Notes under the pieces: generated by a model | The model's database searches: none | What the model was told of the DNA's origin: nothing | Seen by the model: only the letters and a program-made list of their open reading frames with translations | Assembly: GCA_036262035.1 (NCBI GenBank) | Contig: DATAJS010000018.1 | Span: 331,482-395,481 of the forward strand | Origin: Burkholderiales bacterium | Lineage (GTDB): Bacteria; Pseudomonadota; Gammaproteobacteria; Burkholderiales; SG8-41 | Direction: 5' to 3' | DNA: 64,000 nt | Position numbers and translations under genes: made by a program | Shown: positions 1 to 7,024 of the stretch, one piece after another | Layout: every line of letters starts with the position of its first letter | Position numbering within the stretch: the first letter of the stretch is position 1

Positions 1-1030
1 CCGCCAGGCTCTGTCCGCCCGCCGTCGGCAGGAACATCGATTTGCCGCCCGCGCCGCCGCCGACGATCACGATGAGGTCTTGCGGCTCGCGGATGATGGG
101 CACCGTGGAGCGGTCGTCGCTCTTGTCGACGAACTCCGGAAAGCGCGGCCCCTTGGACTTGCCGCGGCTCTTCACGATCCCCCACGGCTGCCGCGCCCGC
201 TCGAAGATCGCGCGCTGCAGGTCGTGCTTGCTCCAGCCGCCGGCCGCGATGTGCTGCGTATGCTCGATCCCGAGCACGAGCACCGGCGTGCCCTGCGAAT
301 AGAGGTTGTTCACCCCGAGCGTCGCCATGCTCGACGTGAAGGTGCGCACGATCTCGTCGGGATCGGTCTGGATGTTCTCGGTCATGCTGTGCGGCGCTTC
401 GGTGTTGACCACCGTCACGACGCTTTGCTCAGCGCCGAAGCCGCGCTCGACGTGCAGCGGCGCCCACGGGTTCGCCGCCTCGTACTCGGCGATGCAGTAG
501 GTGTACTTGCCGGGATGTCCGGTCTGCGAGGCGTCCACGCCGGGGCCCGCGCCGCCGACGTTGACGAGCACCAGGCGCAACGCGCGCCCGATCGTCGCGT
601 TGGCGCGCCAGCCCGGACCGAAGAGCCCGCGCCCGCAGTTGATGCGCAGGCGCTCGACGATGGGACCGTTGACGATGATGAGCGGCGCGCCGGCATGCGT
701 CGTGGTCTGGCGGTGCGAGAGACCGTATTCGGGCTCCGATACCGCCTGCAGCGCGGCGACGATCACCGGCAGATACTCAGGTCTAGCGCCCGCCATGACC
801 GCGTTCACCGCGATCTGGCGCATCGTCGCGGTGCCGTTGCGCGGCGGCACCACCGCGATCACGTCGTCGGCGTTACGCCACGGCATGCCCGCCAGCATCG
901 CCTCCACGCGCGCTTCGGTGGGCGGCACGATGGGCAAGCCGTCGGTCCAGCCGCGCTCGTAGAAGTAATCGTTGATCTCGTCGAGCGATGCATGCTGCTC
1001 GACGACTGAAATAATCGGATGGTTACTCAT
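1..1030 (-). CDS. UGSC-associated C-domain protein, stand-alone form (partial)
   Basis: The frame opens at ATG 1028-1030 and runs without a stop for 343 codons to the left edge, so the C-terminus is missing. Function is unknown. Visible motifs are GWTDGLP at residues 27-33 followed by IVPPT, NGPI near 121, and GWRANATIGRA at 140-150. The same motifs in the same order fill the C-terminal part (from about residue 195) of the fused protein at 2864-4459, so this is the separate version of that domain. It lies 124 bp downstream of the UGSC selenoprotein candidate on the same strand; the two together match the architecture of the fusion, which implies a shared complex or pathway. There is no signal peptide, so it is probably cytoplasmic. 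Confidence 0.85.
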   Translation of the reverse strand, partial: MSNHPIISVVEQHASLDEINDYFYERGWTDGLPIVPPTEARVEAMLAGMPWRNADDVIAVVPPRNGTATMRQIAVNAVMAGARPEYLPVIVAALQAVSEPEYGLSHRQTTTHAGAPLIIVNGPIVERLRINCGRGLFGPGWRANATIGRALRLVLVNVGGAGPGVDASQTGHPGKYTYCIAEYEAANPWAPLHVERGFGAEQSVVTVVNTEAPHSMTENIQTDPDEIVRTFTSSMATLGVNNLYSQGTPVLVLGIEHTQHIAAGGWSKHDLQRAIFERARQPWGIVKSRGKSKGPRFPEFVDKSDDRSTVPIIREPQDLIVIVGGGAGGKSMFLPTAGGQSLA

Positions 1031-1082
1031 GCGGCAAATCCAGAGCGGCGGAGCGAGCGATGCGAGCCGAAGGAAAGGAGGT

Positions 1083-1113
1083 CTCGGAGGGAAACCATGG
1101 GTTTCCCTCCGAG
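1083..1113. repeat. Palindromic repeat, GAGGGAAACC family
   Basis: Perfect 14-bp inverted repeat CTCGGAGGGAAACC with a 3-nt loop, in the gap between the UGSC selenoprotein candidate and the downstream C-domain gene. The same core, GGAGGGAAACC paired with GGTTTCCCTCC, recurs at 54786-54818 and 58970-58997, so it is a dispersed family and not a gene-specific terminator. No U-tract follows on either strand. Confidence 0.75.
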
Positions 1114-1130
1114 GCGTTCACTGGCGAGCG

Positions 1131-1163
1131 CCGCGATGAGAAGCCGCAGGCTTCTCATCGCGG
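1131..1163. repeat. 15-bp perfect inverted repeat overlapping a stop codon
   Basis: CCGCGATGAGAAGCC, a 3-nt loop (GCA), then the exact complement. The right arm overlaps the stop codon (1155-1157) and final codons of the UGSC selenoprotein candidate. It could slow ribosomes or protect the 3' end of the message; no U-tract follows, so it is not a classic intrinsic terminator. Confidence 0.65.
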
Positions 1164-1763
1164 CATCACCCCTTTGGGCAGCGGATACTGCTTCCCCGCG
1201 AACTCCTTCTCGAGCGCATTCACGTCGCCGGTCAGCACCCGCACGCACTCGCGCGCGATCGCCGCGCCGTATTCGATGATCGCCTGCTCGTCGCGGTGCC
1301 CGAGGGGATGCGGGACGACGACGATCGGCAGGCTCGCGTGTCCGATGCCTTCGGCGGTGACCTGTGCGAGGGGCGCGAACGCGGCGCTGATCACCGTCGC
1401 GGTGGGAATTCCGAGGTCTTCGAGCGCGGCCGCGTCACGCGCGGTCCAGGGTGTCGAAGAGCCTCAGTGGCCGACGCCGTTGATGACGGCGTCGCATCCT
1501 CCCGCCATCGCCTCCGAGTACGGCGACGGTATGCCGAGATAGCTCTTCTGCCAGATCTTCACCTCGGCGACGTTGTGCTCGCGCTTCAGCACCGAGGCGA
1601 CGCCGCGCAGCACGAGGTCGGCGAACTCCTTGTGATTGTCGAGGATGCCGATGCGCGCGCCTTCCAGCGTGCCCGGCCGCGGCGCCAGCCGCTTCGAATG
1701 GATATCCACCTCGCCCGTCGGCACATACACCGACACGCCACCGATCTCGACTTTCCCGCTCAT
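1155..1763 (-). CDS. UGSC-family selenoprotein candidate with in-frame UGA (Sec100)
   Basis: Read as one gene from ATG 1761-1763 to TGA 1155-1157, this encodes 202 residues with an in-frame UGA at codon 100 (1464-1466). The UGA lies in GVGH-U-GSST. In the paralogue at 2864-4459 the same place reads CFGD-C-GTST (Cys95), and similarity continues on both sides: LGIPTATVIS follows in both, then VPHP. Homology past the UGA in the same frame, and a functional cysteine at the aligned position, argue for selenocysteine over a pseudogene. UGSC proteins are a known selenoprotein family of uncertain reaction, usually taken as thiol/selenol redox enzymes; here the motif after U is GSS, not GSC. It sits between a Bug receptor and a stand-alone C-domain protein. 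A standard gene caller would split it into 99- and 79-residue pieces. Confidence 0.85.
1413..1466 (-). promoter_or_regulatory. Candidate bacterial SECIS hairpin (UGSC gene)
   Basis: On the minus strand the UGA and the next 50 nt can fold into a long stem: GAGG-C-TCTTCGA (beginning inside the UGA) pairs with TCGAAGA-CCTC at 1413-1423, with one bulged C. Within it is a second hairpin, CCGCG-CGTGA-CGCGG (1430-1444), whose loop begins about 24 nt after the UGA. This spacing suits a bacterial SECIS, which SelB binds just 3' of the UGA. Loop identity has not been compared with a covariance model. Confidence 0.55.
1464..1466 (-). other. In-frame UGA, proposed selenocysteine codon
   Basis: The only in-frame stop in the 203-codon UGSC reading frame. 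It replaces a TGC/TGT codon position that is Cys95 in the fused paralogue in this window. Other genes here end in ordinary UGA stops, so a general UGA reassignment is not indicated. Confidence 0.8.
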
Positions 1764-1765
1764 AT

Positions 1766-1831
1766 CGTCACCGCCTCATCCGTCACCGCTTCATCCGTCA
1801 CCGCTTCACCCGTCACCGCTTCATCCGTCAC
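1766..1831. repeat. 15-bp tandem repeat, about 4.4 copies
   Basis: Four consecutive copies of CGTCACCGCTTCATC (single-base variants) plus a partial fifth fill the gap between the Bug receptor stop and the UGSC selenoprotein start. The tract contains the Bug stop codon (1828-1830). A 15-bp unit is a multiple of three and reads as a repeated EAVTD peptide in one frame, but no gene needs that frame. Confidence 0.85.
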
Positions 1832-2805
1832 TTGTTCGCAACGTCCACCTTCACGCCCTGCACCACCTTCGCCCACTTCGCGATCTCGCTCCTGATCATC
1901 GCCGCGAAGTCCGCGGGCGAGCCGGCGCCCGGCTCGGCGCCGGACTCGACGAGCTTCTGGCGGATCTCCTTCTTCGCGAGGATGCGGACGATCTCGGCGT
2001 TGATCCTGGCCACGACGTCCTTCGGCACGCCCGCGGGCGCGAGCACGCCGTTCCACTGGATGACTTCGTAACCCGGCACGCCCGCTTCGGCGGCCGTCGG
2101 TATATTGGGCGCGACCTGCGACCGCTTCGTGGTCGACACCGCCAGCGCGCGCAGCCGCCCGGCGTTCACCTGCGGCAGCGCTTCGAGGATGTTAACGAAC
2201 CCGGTCTGCACGTGGCCCGCGACGAGGTCGATGATCGCCTGACCGCCGCCCTTGTAAGGGACGTGCACCATCCGCACTTTCGCGGTCTTCGCGAAAAGCT
2301 CGGCGGCGAGATGGCTCGTCGTGCCTTCGCCCGAAGACGCGTAATTGAGCTTTGCCGACGGATCTCGCGCGAGCGCGATCAGCTCCTTCACCGATTTCGC
2401 CGGCACCGACGGATGGACGACGAGCACCAGCGGCACGGTCGAGATGTGGACGACCGGCGCGAAATCCCTGATCGGATCGAAAGGCACTTTGCTGAACAGC
2501 GGATTGATGACGATCGTGCTCGCGGTCGCCATCACCAGGGTGTAACCGTCCGCCGGCGAGCGCGCCGCCACCTCGGTGCCGATCGACCCGCCCGCGCCGG
2601 GACGGTTGTCCACGACGACCGGCTGCCCCCACGCTTCGGTGAGCTCCGGCGCGATCATCCGCGCCACCGTCGACGCGCCGCCGCCGGGCGAGAACGGCGA
2701 GATCAGGCGGATGGGTTTGTGGGGATACGGACCGCCGGGCTGCGCGTGCGCGGCAGCGCAGGCGGCCGCCAGAGCAACACCAAGCGCTTTGACTGAGAGC
2801 TGCAC
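1828..2805 (-). CDS. Bug/TctC-family periplasmic solute receptor (1 of 3)
   Basis: 325 residues. An N-terminal signal peptide ends near residue 21 (AHA-Q). Family hallmarks follow: PIRLISPFSPGG, a VVVDNRPGAGG-type segment near residue 63, DGYTL, LNYASSG, and VPYKGGG. These are extracytoplasmic binding proteins of the tripartite tricarboxylate transporter class, greatly expanded in Burkholderiales; ligands are usually carboxylates. No TctA/TctB membrane partner is nearby, so this is an orphan receptor, as is common. It sits between the fused UGSC gene and the split selenoprotein on one strand, suggesting that it delivers or senses a substrate for those enzymes. That link is inference from position. 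Confidence 0.93.
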   Translation of the reverse strand: MQLSVKALGVALAAACAAAHAQPGGPYPHKPIRLISPFSPGGGASTVARMIAPELTEAWGQPVVVDNRPGAGGSIGTEVAARSPADGYTLVMATASTIVINPLFSKVPFDPIRDFAPVVHISTVPLVLVVHPSVPAKSVKELIALARDPSAKLNYASSGEGTTSHLAAELFAKTAKVRMVHVPYKGGGQAIIDLVAGHVQTGFVNILEALPQVNAGRLRALAVSTTKRSQVAPNIPTAAEAGVPGYEVIQWNGVLAPAGVPKDVVARINAEIVRILAKKEIRQKLVESGAEPGAGSPADFAAMIRSEIAKWAKVVQGVKVDVANK

Positions 2806-2833
2806 TACTACTACTCCTCCTCGCCCCTTTTTT

Positions 2834-2862
2834 AAATGGATCCCCGCCTTCGCGGGGATGAC
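2834..2862. repeat. REP-like palindrome (TCCCCGC/GCGGGGA)
   Basis: AAATGGATCCCCGCC-TTCGCGGGGATGAC type element between the Bug receptor gene and the fused UGSC gene. It belongs to the dispersed family GTCATTCCCGCG...CGGGAATCCATTTT seen at 8136, 9295, 28511 and 49122. It could fold as a hairpin in the polycistronic message. Confidence 0.7.
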
Positions 2863-2863
2863 G

Positions 2864-4459
2864 CTATCGCGTCACCTTCTTCGTGACGGGACTATAACTG
2901 AACGACGTCGGCACGAACTGGCTGTGGATGCCCGGACCGCCGGCGACGACGATGTTGACGTGCGACGGGTGATCGGCGACGCCGATGTTCTCGGAATCGT
3001 TCGCGATCTCGAACCAGCGCGAGCGGCGGTGCTTCAATCCTTTTTGCGTGCGCTCCGGGAAACGCGACAGCGGGATGCGCGCGCGCTCGAAGATGTACTG
3101 GCGGATCTTCGGCTTGTCCCAGCCGTCGCGCGCGAGCACGCCGGCGTGCTCGGGCCCGATGACGAGCAGCGGACCGGTCGGGAAGATCACGTTGTTGTGG
3201 CCGAGCGCGGTCATCGCGCCGACGAAGTGGTCGAGGATCTCTTCGCCGGTCTCGCAGCCGTAGGTGAACACGTTGTGTCCCGCCGAAGCGCCGATCACGG
3301 TGACCGCGCTGTCTTCCGCCGAAAAACCGCGCTCGACGTGGAACGGCGTCCACGGGCTCTCGGCTTCGTTCTCGGCGATGCAGAACGTGAACTTGCCCGG
3401 CTGGCCCTGGGTCGACATGTCGGTCTCGCCGGGCATGTCGCCGCCGATGTTGCGCAGCACGAGCGTGAGCGCGCGGCCGATCGTCGCGTTGGCGCGCCAG
3501 CCCTGGCCGAAGACATTGCCGCCGCCGTTCACGTCGAGCTCGCGCGCGATCGGACCGTTGACGATGACGAGCGGCGTGCCGTTGTTGGTCGCGGTGCGGA
3601 TGCCGTAGAGGCGGCACTCCGGATCGAGCATCGCTTCGACCGCCGCGAGCACCGCCGGGAAGTAGTCGGCGCGGCAGCCCGCCATCACCGCGTTGATCGC
3701 GATCTGCTCGACCGTCGCGGCGCGCATGCGGGGCGGCACGGTGCCGATCAGGTCGTCGGCCGCGCGGCCCGACGCTTTGACCATCGCCTGCACTGCTCGC
3801 CGGGTCGGCGGCACCACCGGCAGGCCGTCGGTCCACCCCTGCTGAAAGAAGAATTCCTGGAGCGCGTCCGGCGCATCGTCGATCGCGACCTCGCGCGTCC
3901 ACATCGGCGCGGCGGCGTTCGTCGCACTCTCTTCGCGACGCGTGAGCGCGTCGGCAAGACGCTGCACGGCGGCTTCCGCGCGTTCGCGCACCGCGGTCTT
4001 CGGCGCGGTGTGCATCGGGTGCGGCACTTCGACGATCGGCAGATCGCCCATGCCGCGTCCCGCCGCCTGGTGCTTCGCCGCTTTGGAGAACGCGGTGCTG
4101 ATCACCGTCGCGGTCGGAATGCCGAGGCTCTCGATCTTCACGCCGTCGGCGACCGTCATCGAGGTCGACGTTCCGCAGTCGCCGAAGCATTGGATCACCG
4201 CCTGGCAATCGGCGAGCTTGTCCAGCTCGGCCTGCGAGAGCTCCTCCTTGGGGGCGAGCTTGCGCACCACGACCGCGGCTTCGGCGCCGTAGCGCTCGCG
4301 CAGGATGGGCGCGACGTGGGTGAGGAAGAGGTCCGCGTTGACCTTGCTGTTGTCGACGAAGCCGATCTTCGCGCCCTGCAGGCTTGGAAGCTGGGGAGCG
4401 AGCTTGGCGGCGACCGCGTCGTCGGCGACGCGGGGATTGAGGACGGTGAGCTTTTGCAT
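2864..4459 (-). CDS. UGSC-family protein fused to C-domain (cysteine form)
   Basis: 531 residues from ATG 4457-4459; the frame opens further at GTG 4553-4555, but the extra 32 residues would overlap the operator-like region and do not resemble the paralogue's start. Residues 1-175 match the UGSC protein at 1155-1763, with Cys95 (GDCGTST) where that protein has UGA; residues from about 195 match the protein at 1-1030 (GWTDGLP at 208, NGPI, GWRANATIGRA). It is thus a natural fusion of the two neighbouring separate genes. The reaction is unknown; the C-G-T-S motif suggests a redox or nucleophilic cysteine. No signal peptide. First gene of the minus-strand operon, divergent from a LysR regulator 97 bp away. 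Confidence 0.9.
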   Translation of the reverse strand: MQKLTVLNPRVADDAVAAKLAPQLPSLQGAKIGFVDNSKVNADLFLTHVAPILRERYGAEAAVVVRKLAPKEELSQAELDKLADCQAVIQCFGDCGTSTSMTVADGVKIESLGIPTATVISTAFSKAAKHQAAGRGMGDLPIVEVPHPMHTAPKTAVRERAEAAVQRLADALTRREESATNAAAPMWTREVAIDDAPDALQEFFFQQGWTDGLPVVPPTRRAVQAMVKASGRAADDLIGTVPPRMRAATVEQIAINAVMAGCRADYFPAVLAAVEAMLDPECRLYGIRTATNNGTPLVIVNGPIARELDVNGGGNVFGQGWRANATIGRALTLVLRNIGGDMPGETDMSTQGQPGKFTFCIAENEAESPWTPFHVERGFSAEDSAVTVIGASAGHNVFTYGCETGEEILDHFVGAMTALGHNNVIFPTGPLLVIGPEHAGVLARDGWDKPKIRQYIFERARIPLSRFPERTQKGLKHRRSRWFEIANDSENIGVADHPSHVNIVVAGGPGIHSQFVPTSFSYSPVTKKVTR

Positions 4460-4534
4460 GGGGAGCGCCGGGGGAAGGTGCAGCGATTCTCCCACTCGCG
4501 TTTCATGCCGGCTATGACTATGATTCACCGTTCT

Positions 4535-4552
4535 CATAACAATTCTGGTATG
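4535..4552. promoter_or_regulatory. Candidate LysR operator
   Basis: CATAACAATTCTGGTATG is an imperfect dyad (CATA...TATG) with the T-N11-A character of LysR-type sites, lying in the 97-bp divergent gap and ending 4 bp before the LysR start codon. It could serve both autoregulation and control of the UGSC/Bug operon. Confidence 0.5.
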
Positions 4553-4556
4553 CACG

Positions 4557-5483
4557 ATGAAGCTCGAGCAGATGCGCGCGGTGCTGGAGATCGCCGAGCG
4601 CGGCTACAGTGTCTCGCGCGCGGCGGAGGCGCTCGGACAACCTCAGCCTGCGGTGAGCCGGCACCTGAAGGCGCTCGAGCGCGAGCTGGGCGTCGACCTC
4701 TTCGTGCGCGGCAGGAAGCGGCTCCAGGGGCCGACCCAACCCGGCGCGCAAATCATCGAGGCCATGCAGCGCGCGCTCGCCGAGACCGCGCGGATCGCCA
4801 AGATCGCGCGCGACTTCCACGCCGAGGAAGCGGGCACGCTGACGATCGCGACCACGCACACCCAGGCGCGCTACGCGCTGCCGCCGCTGATCGAGCGCTT
4901 CGCGAAGCAGCATCCGGCGGTGCAGTTGATGATCCGCCAGGGCAGCCCCGAGGAGATCGTCGGCTGCGTGCGCGCGGGCGAGGCCGACGTGTGCATAGGC
5001 TCCGAATCGGCGAAGGACGGCGCGGACCTCGCGCTCTTCCCCTGCTACGAGATGCGCCGCATCGTCGTGACGCCGCCCGATCACCCGCTGCTCGAAGCCA
5101 AGCGCCTCACGCTCGAGACGCTGGTGCGCTATCCCATCATCACCTACGACGCGCCTTTCATCGGGCGTTCGCGGCTCCTGCGCTCGTTCGCCGAGCGCGG
5201 CCTCACCCCGCGCATCGTGCTCTCGGCGATCGACACCGACGTGATCAAGGCGTACGTCGAGCGGGGTCTGGGTGTCGCGATCATCGCGAGCCTCGCGTTC
5301 GACGCCGAGCGCGACGTGTACCTGCGCGCGCGCGACGCGAGCCACCTCTTCGAGTCGAACACCATCCACCTCGGCGTGCGCCGCAACGACTATCTGCGCG
5401 GCTACGTGCTCGATTTCATCGAGATGTACTCGCCGAAGCTCACGCGCGATCGCGTGACGCGGCAGATGCGAACAGGCGCCTAG
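4557..5483 (+). CDS. LysR-family transcriptional regulator, CysB-like
   Basis: 308 residues. The N-terminal winged helix-turn-helix (residues 1-60) contains AAEALGQPQPAVSRHLKALE; the effector domain starts near 92 (LTIATTHTQARYALP), which is the CysB/Cbl signature TTHTQARY, normally used in binding sulfur metabolites or acetylserine. The protein ends around residue 308, close to the usual CysB length. It is divergent from the UGSC/Bug operon and probably controls it; a sulfur- or selenium-linked effector would fit the neighbouring thiol/selenol proteins, but that is inference. The last 4 bp overlap the convergent gene at 5480. Confidence 0.92.
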   Translation: MKLEQMRAVLEIAERGYSVSRAAEALGQPQPAVSRHLKALERELGVDLFVRGRKRLQGPTQPGAQIIEAMQRALAETARIAKIARDFHAEEAGTLTIATTHTQARYALPPLIERFAKQHPAVQLMIRQGSPEEIVGCVRAGEADVCIGSESAKDGADLALFPCYEMRRIVVTPPDHPLLEAKRLTLETLVRYPIITYDAPFIGRSRLLRSFAERGLTPRIVLSAIDTDVIKAYVERGLGVAIIASLAFDAERDVYLRARDASHLFESNTIHLGVRRNDYLRGYVLDFIEMYSPKLTRDRVTRQMRTGA

Positions 5484-6241
5484 GGCCGGCGCGTCTTGCG
5501 CATCGACCCCCGCCCGGTCTTCAGCCCTTTCTTGGTGTCCAGGCGCGAGGCGCCGATGTCGTCGTGCCACACCTGGTCGTCGCTGCCGTGCTTGCCTTTG
5601 AGCGGGTCGAAGAAGCCGATATAGCCGCCGGGATTGATGCCGAAGGATGCGAGCGAGCGGCCGTTGTAGCGCGTGCCGAGAAAGTCGTTGCGGCCGCCGG
5701 CCTGCTCGTCGAGCGTGAAATACAGCGGCAGCACGAAGTTCGCCACCTGCACCCCGTCGATGGCGTAGGTCTCGGACTGCACCGCGTCGCACATCTCGAA
5801 CCAGTGGTAGACCATGTGGCCCTTGCGTCTGCCCGGCGCGACGATCGGGTGCGGGCCCTGCGCGAGCATGTTGGCCTGCGGATCGCCGAGGAGCTCGAGC
5901 GCTTCGTGGGAGAACGTGACCGTCCAGTCCTCGCCGAGCCTGCGCGCGAGGTCGACGTAGACCACGCCGTACGGAATGCCGCGATTGTTCTTCTCGTGAT
6001 AGCCGTCGGCTTCGGCGACGTCGATGCGGTCCCAGACGTAAAGGATCGCGTCGCCCCGCAGCTCGGGCGCGGTGTTGCCGCGCGGGCGCTTGCCCACCCG
6101 ACCTTCGAGCCGCAGCGTCGCGCCGAAGCTCCAGTACGGCGCGTAGTCGCCTTCGATCTGCCGGTTGATCGCCCGGATCGCTTTCTGGATGTCGGCGTCC
6201 GAGAGGATCTCGTTGGTGAAGTTCACGACCGAGATGATCAT
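5480..6241 (-). CDS. Unknown protein with HExxE-like motif
   Basis: 253 residues from ATG 6239-6241, preceded by GGAGG. No signal peptide or membrane segment. The clearest motif is FSHEALELLGDP near residue 109, an H-E-x-x-E arrangement followed by G/A-D-P, suggestive of a metal-binding or protease-like site; a family of uncharacterised proteins carries similar SHExLE...DP motifs. The C-terminus is basic (GRGSMRKTRRP). It is convergent with LysR and upstream of nothing obvious; its own promoter probably lies in the 39-bp gap before 6281. No function is assigned. Confidence 0.75.
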   Translation of the reverse strand: MIISVVNFTNEILSDADIQKAIRAINRQIEGDYAPYWSFGATLRLEGRVGKRPRGNTAPELRGDAILYVWDRIDVAEADGYHEKNNRGIPYGVVYVDLARRLGEDWTVTFSHEALELLGDPQANMLAQGPHPIVAPGRRKGHMVYHWFEMCDAVQSETYAIDGVQVANFVLPLYFTLDEQAGGRNDFLGTRYNGRSLASFGINPGGYIGFFDPLKGKHGSDDQVWHDDIGASRLDTKKGLKTGRGSMRKTRRP

Positions 6242-6280
6242 GGCATCCTCCGTCTAAAGGACACCGCCATATTATCGCCG

Positions 6281-6859
6281 CTAGGGAACGGCCGTTCGGA
6301 CGAGCGCAATGAGCTCGGATTGGCGGTTCGTGTTGGTCTTGTAGAAGATCTGCTTCAGGTGCGCGCGCACGGTGTGGATGCTGCATCCGAGCACGGTCGC
6401 GATCGCCTGGGGCTTGGCGCCGCCCGCGAGCAGCTCCGCCACCCTGCACTCCGCCTGCGACAGGCCGTAGAGCTCGCACACCGCGCGGATCTGCTCCGGC
6501 GCCACGTCCGCCGAGCGGCAGACGATCAGCGCGAGACGCTCCGGCGGCCCGTCCTCTCCGCCCATCGGCAGCGGCAGCACGCGACAGAACGCCGAGGTGG
6601 CGCCGCGCTGGTCGTGCATCTTGAGCGCGCTGACCTTGCCTTGCTCGATCGCGGCGCGGACCGCCGCATGCACCGTCGCGCGATCGACGGGACAACCGAT
6701 CGCGAGCTTGCGTCCCTGCAGCGTCACGCACGGGCTCGCGGAGAACGTGCGCCGCGCGCCGCGGTTGTGAAACACGACGTTCATCTCGGCGTCCACCACC
6801 GCGATCGATTCGTTGATCGCGGAGAGAATGCCGTACAGATCGCGCTTCTTCACCTGCAT
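6281..6859 (-). CDS. LuxR-type regulator with N-terminal PAS-like domain
   Basis: 192 residues. Residues 1-120 look like a PAS sensor (INESIAVVDAEMNVVFHNRGA near 15), and residues 125-190 form a LuxR helix-turn-helix (YGLSQAECRVAELLAGG, then HTVRAHLKQIFYKTNTNRQ). The C-terminal helix-turn-helix and short sensor domain match the small PAS-LuxR proteins common next to methyltransferase or lipid genes. It is divergent from the methyltransferase at 7025, and the 165-bp gap holds a strong palindrome (6948-6959) that is a likely binding site. Confidence 0.88.
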   Translation of the reverse strand: MQVKKRDLYGILSAINESIAVVDAEMNVVFHNRGARRTFSASPCVTLQGRKLAIGCPVDRATVHAAVRAAIEQGKVSALKMHDQRGATSAFCRVLPLPMGGEDGPPERLALIVCRSADVAPEQIRAVCELYGLSQAECRVAELLAGGAKPQAIATVLGCSIHTVRAHLKQIFYKTNTNRQSELIALVRTAVP

Positions 6860-6921
6860 GTCGTTCGACCGGACGTTGATCGGCGTATTCGTTTTTTAGC
6901 GCGCTCGTCGTCGCGACGAAT

Positions 6922-6959
6922 CACCCATATGAACAGTCAGCCCTGTCACCCATATGGGT
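6922..6959. promoter_or_regulatory. Paired CACCCATATG sites with perfect palindrome
   Basis: CACCCATATG occurs at 6922-6931 and again at 6947-6956, 25 bp apart; the second copy extends to the perfect palindrome ACCCATATGGGT (6948-6959). They sit in the divergent gap between the PAS-LuxR gene and the methyltransferase gene, a natural place for an operator pair on nearly the same helix face. Confidence 0.6.
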
Positions 6960-7024
6960 AATTGCGACGAGTGCCTTGCGCTCGCGATACTCGCCGCACA
7001 AAAGCTCATCAGGGGGTCGGTCGG

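Noticed and set aside
1464..1466. Nonsense mutation or sequencing error making the UGSC gene a pseudogene
   Set aside because: Frame and homology are intact on both sides, the codon is UGA exactly at the aligned redox Cys, and a second UGA-for-Cys case occurs in the window. It cannot be fully excluded without the Sec machinery.
2576..6961. A 1,461-codon plus-strand frame crossing the fused UGSC gene and other genes
   Set aside because: It is an Arg/His-rich shadow caused by GC-biased third positions opposite real minus-strand genes. It has no family motif.
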